Positions 5,647-12,038 of a DNA stretch of 15,531 nt are shown here, in pieces; the stretch's first letter is position 1, and every line of letters starts with the position of its first letter. Location: positions 11,001 to 26,531 of the forward strand of contig JALURF010000111.1 of assembly GCA_027017165.1 (NCBI GenBank). Reading direction: 5' to 3'. Position numbers and translations under genes: made by a program. The notes below the pieces were generated by a model. The model worked only from the letters and a program-made list of their open reading frames with translations, did not search any database and had not been told where the DNA came from. This DNA comes from Thermofilaceae archaeon (GTDB lineage: Archaea; Thermoproteota; Thermoprotei; Thermofilales; B69-G16).

Positions 5647-7015
5647 TTTTAGATTTAGGCTTTATAATTTCTTTAGGAGCTGCGTCGAATATTTCTAAAT
5701 AGGGTCTTAGAACTTTTGGTATTATCACTGTGCCGTCGGGTTCCTGAAAGTTCTCTACGATAGCGGTTATCGCTCTAGATGTGGCTATAGCCGTGGAGTT
5801 CAAGGTGTGGACATAGCCTTTGGCTGGAGCTCCGCGCACCTTCGCGTACCTTATGCCTAGTCTATAGCTCTGATAGTCCGTGACGTTACTACAGGATACC
5901 ATTTCTCTATATCTGGCTTGAGCCGGCATCCAAGCTTCTAAATCATACTTCTTAGCAGCCACAGCTCCTAAATCCCCGGAACAGACGTTTACAACTCTAT
6001 AGGGAATGCCCAACCCCTGCCACAGCTTTTCCGCGTTTTCTATTAGCCGTTCGTGCCATTCCCAAGATTCGTCCGGATGGGCGAAAACAAATTGTTCGAC
6101 CTTATTGAATTGGTGTACTCTAAATATTCCCTTAGTATCTCTGCCGTGAGCCCCCGCCTCCTTTCTGAAACAGGGGCTTATCCCGGCGTAAAGTATGGGT
6201 AACTCGTCCTCCGGCAGCGTTTCACCCATATGAAGCGCAGCTAAAGGATGCTCGGATGTGGCTATTAGGTATAAATCTTCATTTTCAATCTTGTATATCA
6301 TATCTTCGAAATCTTCAAAACTTATAACTCCCTCGTAGGCTTTTCTCTTAAGCATGAACGGCGGCTCAACTATTTTAAATCCTTGCTTAGCCAGGAAATC
6401 TAATGCGTACAGTATCAGCGCTAAATCAAGCCATACTAAGTCATCGTATAAGTAGTAGAACCTAGACCCAGCGACTTTAGCCGCTCTCATGGTGTCCGCT
6501 AACCCGGCGTTTTCTACATAGTCGGCGTGTCCTAAAGGCTTGTAGTCTATGATTTCGTATTCCACATTAAAGCCTTTTGTTTCATTCAAAAACTTTTCTA
6601 AATCCTCGCGATATACTCTCGGCTTCCCCCAAAAACGTATTGGAACATTATCCGACTCATCCTTTCCCACGGGAACCGTCTCATGCACAATGTTCGGTAT
6701 GCTCAACAATACTCGGTTCCTCTCCTCTTCGATTTTTTTCATACGTTCCGTCAATACTTGGACTTCTCTCCTTAGAACTCCCGCTCTCTCTATGGCTTTT
6801 CTACGCTCATCACCGCTTAAACCGGCTATCTGTCTTGAAATCACGTTCAGCTCGTAGCGCTTTTTATCCAGTAAGGTTTTCATTTTACGCCATTCATTAT
6901 CCAGTTTTAGAGCCTCATCCACGATTTTGTCATCGAGACCTCTCCGCCTCTGGGACCACCTTAACTTCTCTGGGTTGTTGCGTAGGTAGTATAGAATGCT
7001 CCAAATAGCTGGCAC
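5639..7015 (-). CDS. serS: Seryl-tRNA synthetase, class II (bacterial/common type)
   Basis: Charges tRNA-Ser with serine in the cytoplasm. The 458 residues begin with the long antiparallel coiled-coil arm that grips the tRNA (about 30-105, rich in K/E/R). The catalytic domain follows, with the serine-binding TSE at 253-255, motif 2 FRKEAGAHGRDTKG at 283-296, and motif 3 LNSTAIATSRAITAIVENFQ at 405-424. It is the common SerRS, not the rare methanogen type. The GTG at 7013-7015 is taken as start; GGGGG lies about six bases upstream and relatives begin close to the WSILxxLRNNPE segment. It is last of the fen1-lig-UPF0282-serS operon, 14 bases after the preceding gene. Confidence 0.96.
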   Translation of the reverse strand: MPAIWSILYYLRNNPEKLRWSQRRRGLDDKIVDEALKLDNEWRKMKTLLDKKRYELNVISRQIAGLSGDERRKAIERAGVLRREVQVLTERMKKIEEERNRVLLSIPNIVHETVPVGKDESDNVPIRFWGKPRVYREDLEKFLNETKGFNVEYEIIDYKPLGHADYVENAGLADTMRAAKVAGSRFYYLYDDLVWLDLALILYALDFLAKQGFKIVEPPFMLKRKAYEGVISFEDFEDMIYKIENEDLYLIATSEHPLAALHMGETLPEDELPILYAGISPCFRKEAGAHGRDTKGIFRVHQFNKVEQFVFAHPDESWEWHERLIENAEKLWQGLGIPYRVVNVCSGDLGAVAAKKYDLEAWMPAQARYREMVSCSNVTDYQSYRLGIRYAKVRGAPAKGYVHTLNSTAIATSRAITAIVENFQEPDGTVIIPKVLRPYLEIFDAAPKEIIKPKSKIT

Positions 7016-7029
7016 TATAGCCCCCGGCT

Positions 7030-7986
7030 TTAATCTAATGGTGGCGGATTATTAAAATCTTTAGCTTTTTTATACTCTTTTATCCATTTCAGAAAGTCTT
7101 CAGAGGGGGGCCGCTCTTCGTATAATATATCTCTGTTAGCTTCTAGCAGTTCTTCATTGCTGCCGAGGATAGATGAGAATAGAAAAGCATTAATGGATAA
7201 TTTATCCCAGTTTTTATCCCTCAAAAGGTGGTGAGACAATATTACGTATCTGAGATTATAAGAGAGCTCTCTCAGATTAGTAAGGCCTTTCTCAATCTCT
7301 TCTTTCTTAACTTTCCTCCCAGATAAGTAGAGGGGAGGTCCTCCGATCACTAATACATCAGGCTTTATGGATAAAATATAGGAAAGAGTTCTCTCAGATA
7401 TCGGGCCTTGTACGTCGGGTGCATACATTACTTTATATCCTTCGTGAATTACAGTAAACACGAGCACCCATCCCAGTTTTGATCCTTCAGGTCCGTGTGG
7501 TAAAGGCGGCGATGCCTCCACGGTAGTCGACCCGTATAGCAGCCTACTAGCATCGAAGTATAAGAGCCTGGCAGATCTCAGATCCTCGATCTTGTTTTTG
7601 AAGACAAAACCTCTTTTTCGCTGATTGAAGTTTACATGCTCCTCGATGTTCTTAGCCAGTATTATCTTCTCCGAGTACACTTCTACATAAGTTTCTTCAT
7701 CCGTCCACTCATACCAACTCCTGAAAGCTGGTGTGTAATGATCGAGATGGTAATGACTTACCGTGACGATATCCGCTTTCCTAGCATAGTTAAGAATTCT
7801 TCGACGAGCCTCTCTAGCGGCTTTAAATTCGAGAGGATGGGGCGGTAAGCCATAGCGCCGTGGAGCCAGAGATACTCCTGGATCGAATAGTATTCTGACA
7901 TCCGGCGTCTCCACGAAGAGACACATACTGCGCACTCCCAGACTTTCATCAGCGATAGGTGTTATTCTTATCCTGCCTATTCTCAC
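7030..7986 (-). CDS. UPF0282-type metallo-beta-lactamase-fold protein
   Basis: A 318-residue metallo-beta-lactamase-fold hydrolase of an archaeal family known as UPF0282, whose substrate is not established. The N-terminus has the family segments ESLGVRSMCLFVETPDVRIL, FDPGVSLAPRRYGLPPHP and the metal motif HYHLDH at 78-83. Later histidines and acids (PHGPEG, APDVQGP, SHHLLRD) fit the remaining metal ligands. It starts at GTG 7984-7986, with GAGGGGG overlapping the end of lig, and is separated from the lig stop by a single base, so its translation is probably coupled to lig. The tie to fen1 and lig suggests, but does not show, a nucleic-acid role such as a nuclease or phosphoesterase. Confidence 0.85.
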   Translation of the reverse strand: MRIGRIRITPIADESLGVRSMCLFVETPDVRILFDPGVSLAPRRYGLPPHPLEFKAAREARRRILNYARKADIVTVSHYHLDHYTPAFRSWYEWTDEETYVEVYSEKIILAKNIEEHVNFNQRKRGFVFKNKIEDLRSARLLYFDASRLLYGSTTVEASPPLPHGPEGSKLGWVLVFTVIHEGYKVMYAPDVQGPISERTLSYILSIKPDVLVIGGPPLYLSGRKVKKEEIEKGLTNLRELSYNLRYVILSHHLLRDKNWDKLSINAFLFSSILGSNEELLEANRDILYEERPPSEDFLKWIKEYKKAKDFNNPPPLD

Positions 7987-7987
7987 G

Positions 7988-9580
7988 CTACCCCCTCTGT
8001 TTCCGCGCGAATTGGTTTTCGTACCGCTTCTTCAACTCCGATAAAGTAGTTATCTCATATGGACTTTTATCGTATCGTATCCTAGTTATCCTAGCGAATC
8101 GGAGAGCTAATCCCGACCTGTACTTAGGACTTTTCTGTATCTCGCTGTAAGCGACCTCTACGACTATCGAGGGTTTTACGATTACTCTATATCCTTCATC
8201 TCTAATTTTTAACTGGAGAAGCCGCTTCGTCATTTCCTTAAATTCTTCATCTGTCAACCCCTTGAATGTTTTTCCTACTACGGCAAATTCTCCAGACGAA
8301 TCGTCTAACACCGCTAGATAATAGTCACTTAACCATCCCCTCCTCCTTCCATGCCCCCACTCGGCTGCGACTATCACTACATCTATAGTATCGGCGGTTT
8401 TTATCTTAAGCCATTTTTTACCCCTGACTCCGGGCGTATACGTGCTTGAAAGGCTCTTAGCCATCAAACCTTCATGCCCTAATTCTATCGATTTTTCGAA
8501 AAAATCTTCCGCCTCTCTCAGATTATCTGTTACAATTCTCTCTGATAAATACTCAGCATCAACAATATCTTCGAGAAGATTCCAACGTTCACTATACGGC
8601 AAATCTACTAAAACCCGTCCATTTAAAAACAAGAGGTCGAAAAACTTTGGAACGAGGGGTATTTCTCTCAGTAAACGGGGGAGCTCTTTTTGCCTTCTAA
8701 CTCTCTTAACTAACTCCTGGAAAGGGAGTGGCCTGCCGTTTTTTAAACTTATAACCTCGCCGTCTAGGACGACAGTTGACGCTTTAATATCATTCTTGAC
8801 TAATTCCACGATTTCAGGTAAACTAGCGGTTACATCGGTAAGCCTACGTGTAAAGATCTTAATTTTATCGTTTTTCTTATGAACTTGTATACGGACTCCG
8901 TCGTATTTAAACTCGAAAGCGCAAATACCACCGTGTTCTTTTAAAGCTTCAGTAACGCTATAGACCATTGAAGCCAACATGGGCCTTACTGGCCTAAAGA
9001 GTTCAAGCGCCACATTTCCCAATTTTTGACAGCCGCCCTGTAGAGCCTCAAAAGTTAAGTCTCCTATATCGCCGATAAACATGTATGCTCGTCTCACAGT
9101 CTCCAGCTTGCATTTAAGAGCTTGAGCCAGAGCCTCCAGTATTATGCCCTCATTAACGCCTATTCTCATCTCTCCGAATATTGCACGTAGAAAGTATTCT
9201 CTTTCATCTTCTGAAAGAGGAATCAACAAGCTTCTCAAGGCTTCTTCCCTTCTCTTTCTAGAACTCTCTCCTTTTATCGAGGCTATTTTTCTAAGAGAAT
9301 TGCAGATTTCTCTTAGCGTGCTAGGCTTTTCAACTAGAAACATCTGTCCAGATTTTAACCCCTTCAAGACTTTGTAAACCGTAGAAACTCCTATATCGAG
9401 TTTCAAATCCTCGTATTCAGGAAAAATCTTGCCAGTAATTAAGAGCGAGGCTATCCGCGCATTTTCGGGGTCCGTTTTAGATATGAATTCAGCAAGAACT
9501 CTTACTTTTTCTTTCCTACTTTGTATCTTTTCGAGTTTCTTACATAGTGAAACAAACTCCTTAAATAATACATCAGTCAC
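7988..9580 (-). CDS. lig: ATP-dependent DNA ligase
   Basis: Seals nicks by adenylating itself and then the 5' phosphate; it works on Okazaki fragments and in repair. In the 530 residues, the N-terminal DNA-binding domain covers about 1-195, the adenylation domain about 200-395 and the OB-fold domain about 396-515. The nucleotidyl-transfer motifs are intact: EFKYDG with lysine K225 (motif I), FFDLLFLNG at 313-321 (III), EGLMAKS at 370-376 (IV) and KKWLKIK at 388-394 (V). The C-terminal LRFARITRIRYDKSP segment is typical. The product is somewhat short for archaeal ligases (usually about 560-600). The GTG at 9578-9580 is used; it overlaps the fen1 stop by 8 bases. Cofactor ATP is presumed; some archaeal ligases also use other nucleotides. 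Confidence 0.96.
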   Translation of the reverse strand: MTDVLFKEFVSLCKKLEKIQSRKEKVRVLAEFISKTDPENARIASLLITGKIFPEYEDLKLDIGVSTVYKVLKGLKSGQMFLVEKPSTLREICNSLRKIASIKGESSRKRREEALRSLLIPLSEDEREYFLRAIFGEMRIGVNEGIILEALAQALKCKLETVRRAYMFIGDIGDLTFEALQGGCQKLGNVALELFRPVRPMLASMVYSVTEALKEHGGICAFEFKYDGVRIQVHKKNDKIKIFTRRLTDVTASLPEIVELVKNDIKASTVVLDGEVISLKNGRPLPFQELVKRVRRQKELPRLLREIPLVPKFFDLLFLNGRVLVDLPYSERWNLLEDIVDAEYLSERIVTDNLREAEDFFEKSIELGHEGLMAKSLSSTYTPGVRGKKWLKIKTADTIDVVIVAAEWGHGRRRGWLSDYYLAVLDDSSGEFAVVGKTFKGLTDEEFKEMTKRLLQLKIRDEGYRVIVKPSIVVEVAYSEIQKSPKYRSGLALRFARITRIRYDKSPYEITTLSELKKRYENQFARKQRG

Positions 9581-10607
9581 TTCCCATCACCCATTCATCT
9601 ATGCTCTTCTGGGATGAATAATCGTGTTTTTCTAGCCGATTCACGATTATTCTTACTCTTTTAGGAGAGAAGTTTTTCTCGTTCACTAAAAAATCCTCTA
9701 ATTTTCTTATATTCGGTTTTTTAAAAACTATAGAATAATCGTCGCTAACCTCCGGATGTAGGAATACCTCTCTCACCGCCTTATAATCGAAGTTTATCTT
9801 GTCCAATACCTTATAAGGAAGTTTCTCTATAGACCCGTATCTCCTTATCAACCTAAACGCCGTTTTAGGACCTATTCCCTTAACTCCCTCATTGAAATCC
9901 GTCCCTACCAGTATGGCTATATCTATTAACTGTTCTCTTGTAATTCCAAGACATTTTAGAGTCTCTTCTAGAGTAATGATTTCCGGAACTAGAGGTTTTA
10001 CCAGCCCTAAACTAGGCAGGAACTCAGTTCCGGAAATCGTTAAGTACCTGACTAGCCGAGGCGCTCCATATAGTACACTGTCGTAATCTCTGCTACACGC
10101 GCACCAGGCATCACCTTTAGCCACGATATATGCTGCTTGGGCTTCAGCGTCTGACGGCGCTTGCACTATGGGTAATCCCATATATTCTATAACTTTCTTA
10201 GCATCGGCGATCATATCTCTGGTTAAGAGCACGCTCGCTACAGCTTTAGAAAAAGCTTCATCAAATTTCCCCTCTTTTAATGCTTTCCGCCATTCGCGTA
10301 AAGCCTTCTCTCTCTGTTTCCTCCGCTTTTCAAGGGCACGTTTCTTCAGAATATGAGGTTTGCCGTCGAAGATGAATATTAGTCTTATATCGTATTTAAC
10401 CATTAGATGAGTGGTTCTGAAGACTAAGCCTACTAAGTGGGATGTTATACGTCCTTTAGCATCTGTTAAAGGACTTCCATCTGGTTTGCGTATAAGAGCT
10501 AGAAACTGGTATAGCATATTGTTGGCATCCACTGCTACGGTTTTGGAAGTAAGATATTCGAGTTTTATTTTCCGCTTTTTCAATAAAACGCCTATATTTG
10601 TCCCCAT
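9573..10607 (-). CDS. fen: Flap endonuclease 1 (FEN1)
   Basis: Structure-specific 5' flap nuclease that trims Okazaki fragments before ligation. The start at ATG 10605-10607 gives 344 residues opening MGTNIGVLLKKRKIKLEYL. A 40-codon in-frame extension exists but is unlike the family, and GGGAGGT (10610-10616) marks the chosen start. Metal-binding acids are visible: D27 (VDANN), D81 (FIFDGKP), D153 and E155 (PSDAEAQAAY), D174 and D176 (CSRDYDS), and D237 (GTDFNEGVKGIGPKTA, within the helix-hairpin-helix). Near the C-terminus QKSIDEWV (333-340) fits a PCNA-interacting motif. The stop overlaps the lig start by 8 bases. A TATA box at 10653-10660 would give a leader of about 24 bases. Confidence 0.96.
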   Translation of the reverse strand: MGTNIGVLLKKRKIKLEYLTSKTVAVDANNMLYQFLALIRKPDGSPLTDAKGRITSHLVGLVFRTTHLMVKYDIRLIFIFDGKPHILKKRALEKRRKQREKALREWRKALKEGKFDEAFSKAVASVLLTRDMIADAKKVIEYMGLPIVQAPSDAEAQAAYIVAKGDAWCACSRDYDSVLYGAPRLVRYLTISGTEFLPSLGLVKPLVPEIITLEETLKCLGITREQLIDIAILVGTDFNEGVKGIGPKTAFRLIRRYGSIEKLPYKVLDKINFDYKAVREVFLHPEVSDDYSIVFKKPNIRKLEDFLVNEKNFSPKRVRIIVNRLEKHDYSSQKSIDEWVMGSD

Positions 10608-10609
10608 CA

Positions 10610-10616
10610 ACCTCCC
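10610..10616 (-). promoter_or_regulatory. Ribosome binding site fixing the fen1 start
   Basis: GGGAGGT on the minus strand lies two bases ahead of ATG 10605-10607. It supports this start over the in-frame extension to 10727, which would also cross the fen1 promoter. Confidence 0.7.
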
Positions 10617-10652
10617 GTAACTCTGTTGCTCAAAAAATAGAACACGGTACTG

Positions 10653-10660
10653 TTTAAATA
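10653..10660. promoter_or_regulatory. TATA box probably shared by fen1 (minus) and the 10684 gene (plus)
   Basis: TTTAAATA, containing the palindrome TTTAAA, lies between divergent genes. Read on the minus strand it predicts a start near 10631, giving fen1 a 24-base leader with its ribosome site. Read on the plus strand it predicts a start near 10682, which makes the message of the 10684 gene essentially leaderless; that gene has no ribosome site. No other strong box was seen in the 76-base gap. Confidence 0.5.
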
Positions 10661-10683
10661 GCTTTATAGTCGGTAATAATACG

Positions 10684-11418
10684 ATGAGGAAAACCTTCAC
10701 GCTACCAGTTTTATTTTTGATAACCATATTACTGTTCCCTACCTGCCACGCCGACTCATACGACGTAAGAATTCAAATAAACCCTTATGGCCCCTGTCAA
10801 CTCATTATCGTAGACACTGGTGGTGATGTAGTGCTGATATATAAACCACCAGACTCTGTCTTTTCTGTCAAGCTCGCCAGTGGAGAGTATTTCGTTTATG
10901 TAGAGAAAGAGGAAAACGGCAAGTTAAGCGTCGGCTATTCTAAGATAATGGTACCTCGAGATACAGAAGTTAACATTACTCTAAGCCCCGTTAACACTCT
11001 TCCTAGAGAAAAAGTGAATATAAGGCTTTACGATGATGTGCAAAGAATAAGAATAACCACACTGTCTGGACACGCGCTATTTGAAATCTTGAGCCCGCGA
11101 GTTGTAGAAATTCCCCGTATTCCTTTGTTAATTGAAGTTTCAACAGAAGAGGAGTTCAAACATTTCTTTTACGATCCAGCTTATAGCTTTAAGGAATTTC
11201 TAAAATTTGTTGAGGAAAAAGCTCTCATAGCAACTACTGGGGAAAAAGGTAGCAGATCAGCGCCGACTGTGCTTGAAGTAGAGAAGGCGGAGTATCAGTC
11301 ATATAATGGATTAGAGAAGAGAGAACTGAATATCGTGAGTATCGCGTATTGGACTTCACTAGTGTTTTTGGCGGCATTGATAATTTTTATAATAGCCAGG
11401 AAAATTCAATTTGGATAG
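10684..11418 (+). CDS. Secreted, C-terminally anchored surface protein, function unknown
   Basis: A 244-residue protein that begins with a classic signal peptide: basic MRKT, a hydrophobic core at 6-19, then a likely cleavage near CHADS at 21-25. The exposed part (about 25-215) is rich in short alternating strands (VRIQINPYGPCQLIIVDTG, FSVKLASGEYFVYVEK, VNIRLYDDVQRIRITT), suggesting beta-sandwich domains; NIT at 97-99 is an N-glycosylation sequon. A single membrane helix at about 217-237 ends in the basic tail ARKIQFG, so the N-terminus should lie outside the cell. No enzyme motif is recognised. It is followed after 18 bases by a membrane-bound winged-helix protein. The ATG at 10684 is probably leaderless. 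Confidence 0.7.
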   Translation: MRKTFTLPVLFLITILLFPTCHADSYDVRIQINPYGPCQLIIVDTGGDVVLIYKPPDSVFSVKLASGEYFVYVEKEENGKLSVGYSKIMVPRDTEVNITLSPVNTLPREKVNIRLYDDVQRIRITTLSGHALFEILSPRVVEIPRIPLLIEVSTEEEFKHFFYDPAYSFKEFLKFVEEKALIATTGEKGSRSAPTVLEVEKAEYQSYNGLEKRELNIVSIAYWTSLVFLAALIIFIIARKIQFG

Positions 11419-11436
11419 AAGTCTCGGTGGTTCCTA

Positions 11437-11847
11437 GTGAAAATGGAAAGCACCACTTTCAAAATTTACAAGTACATGGTTCTTTACGGAAAACCCGTAG
11501 GCGTCAGAGAATTGCAGAGAAGACTTAAGTTGAGCAGCCCCAGCCTCGTATCCTATCACCTAAATAAACTTGAGAAAATGGGATTAGTCAGTAAGCGGTC
11601 CGATAATAAATACGTCGTGAATAAATTAGTTCGCGTGGACACTTTAGCTTTTTTCGTTAAAATGGGAAGAATTTCTCTTCCCCGCTTTTTATTCTATTCA
11701 GTATTTTTCACGGGCATGTTCTTAGTATACGTGCTCGTATATTATCCTCACGTGCTAACAGAGTCGTATGTCGTGGGCTTTATTATAGCCCTTGCCGCGG
11801 CTATAATCTGTTGGTATGAGACGTTTCAGTTTTTAGTAAAAATGTGA
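11437..11847 (+). CDS. Winged-helix DNA-binding protein with two membrane helices
   Basis: A 136-residue protein. Residues 5-62 form a winged helix: FKIYKYMVLYGKPVGVRELQRRL, recognition helix SSPSLVSYHLNKLEKMGL, and a wing VSKRSDNKYVVN, as in ArsR/MarR-type regulators. Residues about 84-104 and 108-130 are membrane helices, leaving the DNA-binding part in the cytoplasm. It could be a membrane-tethered transcription factor. It starts at GTG 11437 with GGTGG six bases upstream; an ATG two codons later is possible. It is 18 bases downstream of the surface-protein gene and probably shares its transcript, so the neighbour may be its sensor or target. That link is inferred. The tRNA-Ala gene on the other strand begins six bases beyond its end. 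Confidence 0.75.
   Translation: MKMESTTFKIYKYMVLYGKPVGVRELQRRLKLSSPSLVSYHLNKLEKMGLVSKRSDNKYVVNKLVRVDTLAFFVKMGRISLPRFLFYSVFFTGMFLVYVLVYYPHVLTESYVVGFIIALAAAIICWYETFQFLVKM
11838..11842 (-). terminator. Possible oligo-T terminator of tRNA-Ala
   Basis: About ten bases past the tRNA 3' end the minus strand has a run of five T (CACATTTTTAC), the kind of signal that ends archaeal transcription. It lies inside the 3' end of the oppositely oriented winged-helix gene. Weak evidence by itself. Confidence 0.3.
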
Positions 11848-11880
11848 TGGAGTGGACCGGGCGGGATTTGAACCCGCGAC

Positions 11881-11903
11881 TTTGGGCCCCGGTGTTGCGG
11901 GGA
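11881..11903 (-). other. tRNA-Ala intron 2 (variable region, about 45/46, 23 bases)
   Basis: The 28 bases between the anticodon stem and T-stem contain hairpin CCCCG/CGGGG. Exon GGG can pair with intron CCC to make a shortened central helix, with bulges AGT and AAG. Cutting AG|T and AA|G removes 23 bases and leaves the usual archaeal variable loop AGGTC. The central helix has only three firm pairs, so this is a relaxed bulge-helix-bulge and the exact ends could shift by a base. Confidence 0.75.
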
Positions 11904-11916
11904 CTCCCGCTCGCAA

Positions 11917-11937
11917 TTCCCGACGGTATGTACCGTT
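11917..11937 (-). other. tRNA-Ala intron 1 (between positions 32 and 33, 21 bases)
   Basis: The precursor forms a complete bulge-helix-bulge: exon CCCG pairs with intron CGGG (four-base central helix), bulge CTA on the 5' side and bulge AAT on the 3' side, with an inner hairpin ACGGT/ACCGT. Cutting after the second base of each bulge releases exactly 21 bases and leaves T32 joined to T33, restoring a normal seven-base anticodon loop. The site differs from the usual 37/38. Confidence 0.85.
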
Positions 11938-11989
11938 AGCGGGCGCTCTTCCCCTGAGCTACCGGCCCGTTTAACTACTAAGGTCAAGA

Positions 11990-12000
11990 TTAAATAAAAG
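11990..12000. promoter_or_regulatory. TATA box probably shared by tRNA-Ala (minus) and the DUF711 gene (plus)
   Basis: The plus strand reads TTAAATAAAAG and the minus strand CTTTTATTTAA. On minus it predicts a start near 11970, two bases before the tRNA 5' end. On plus it predicts a start near 12020, giving a leader of about 19 bases that contains GGGTGA (12027-12032) six bases before ATG 12039. No second convincing box was seen in the gap. Confidence 0.5.
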
Positions 12001-12038
12001 TTTTGTCTTAAGGGTTCTACCGAGTAGGGTGAAGTCTT

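Larger units (their letters stand above)
11853..11968 (-). tRNA. tRNA-Ala (anticodon TGC) with two introns
   Basis: The minus strand folds as a tRNA. The acceptor stem GGGCCGG/CCGGTCC includes the G3:U70 wobble pair that marks alanine tRNAs, with discriminator A73. The D-arm is GCTC/GAGC, the anticodon stem CCCGC/GCGGG, and the T-arm GCGGG TTCAAAT CCCGC. The direct reading has no U33 and has a 28-base variable region; both problems vanish if two introns (11917-11937 and 11881-11903) are removed. This gives a 72-base tRNA with loop TTTGCGA, anticodon TGC (11913-11915) and variable loop AGGTC. CCA is not encoded. The reverse of the A/T box at 11990-12000 lies about 25 bases before the 5' end. 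Confidence 0.93.

Noticed and set aside
10608..10727. 40-codon N-terminal extension of fen1
   Set aside because: It would cross the TATA box and overlap the divergent gene. The ribosome site and family N-terminus mark the ATG at 10607.
11437..11847. Surface protein and winged-helix gene as a toxin-antitoxin or phage-defence pair
   Set aside because: There is no toxin fold, nuclease motif or mobile-element context; a sensor-regulator reading fits the membrane layout better.
11878..11905. Reading the 28-base variable region as a class II (Ser/Leu-type) long arm
   Set aside because: The G3:U70 pair, anticodon TGC and class I frame all indicate alanine, and removing 23 bases restores the standard AGGTC loop with a plausible splice motif.
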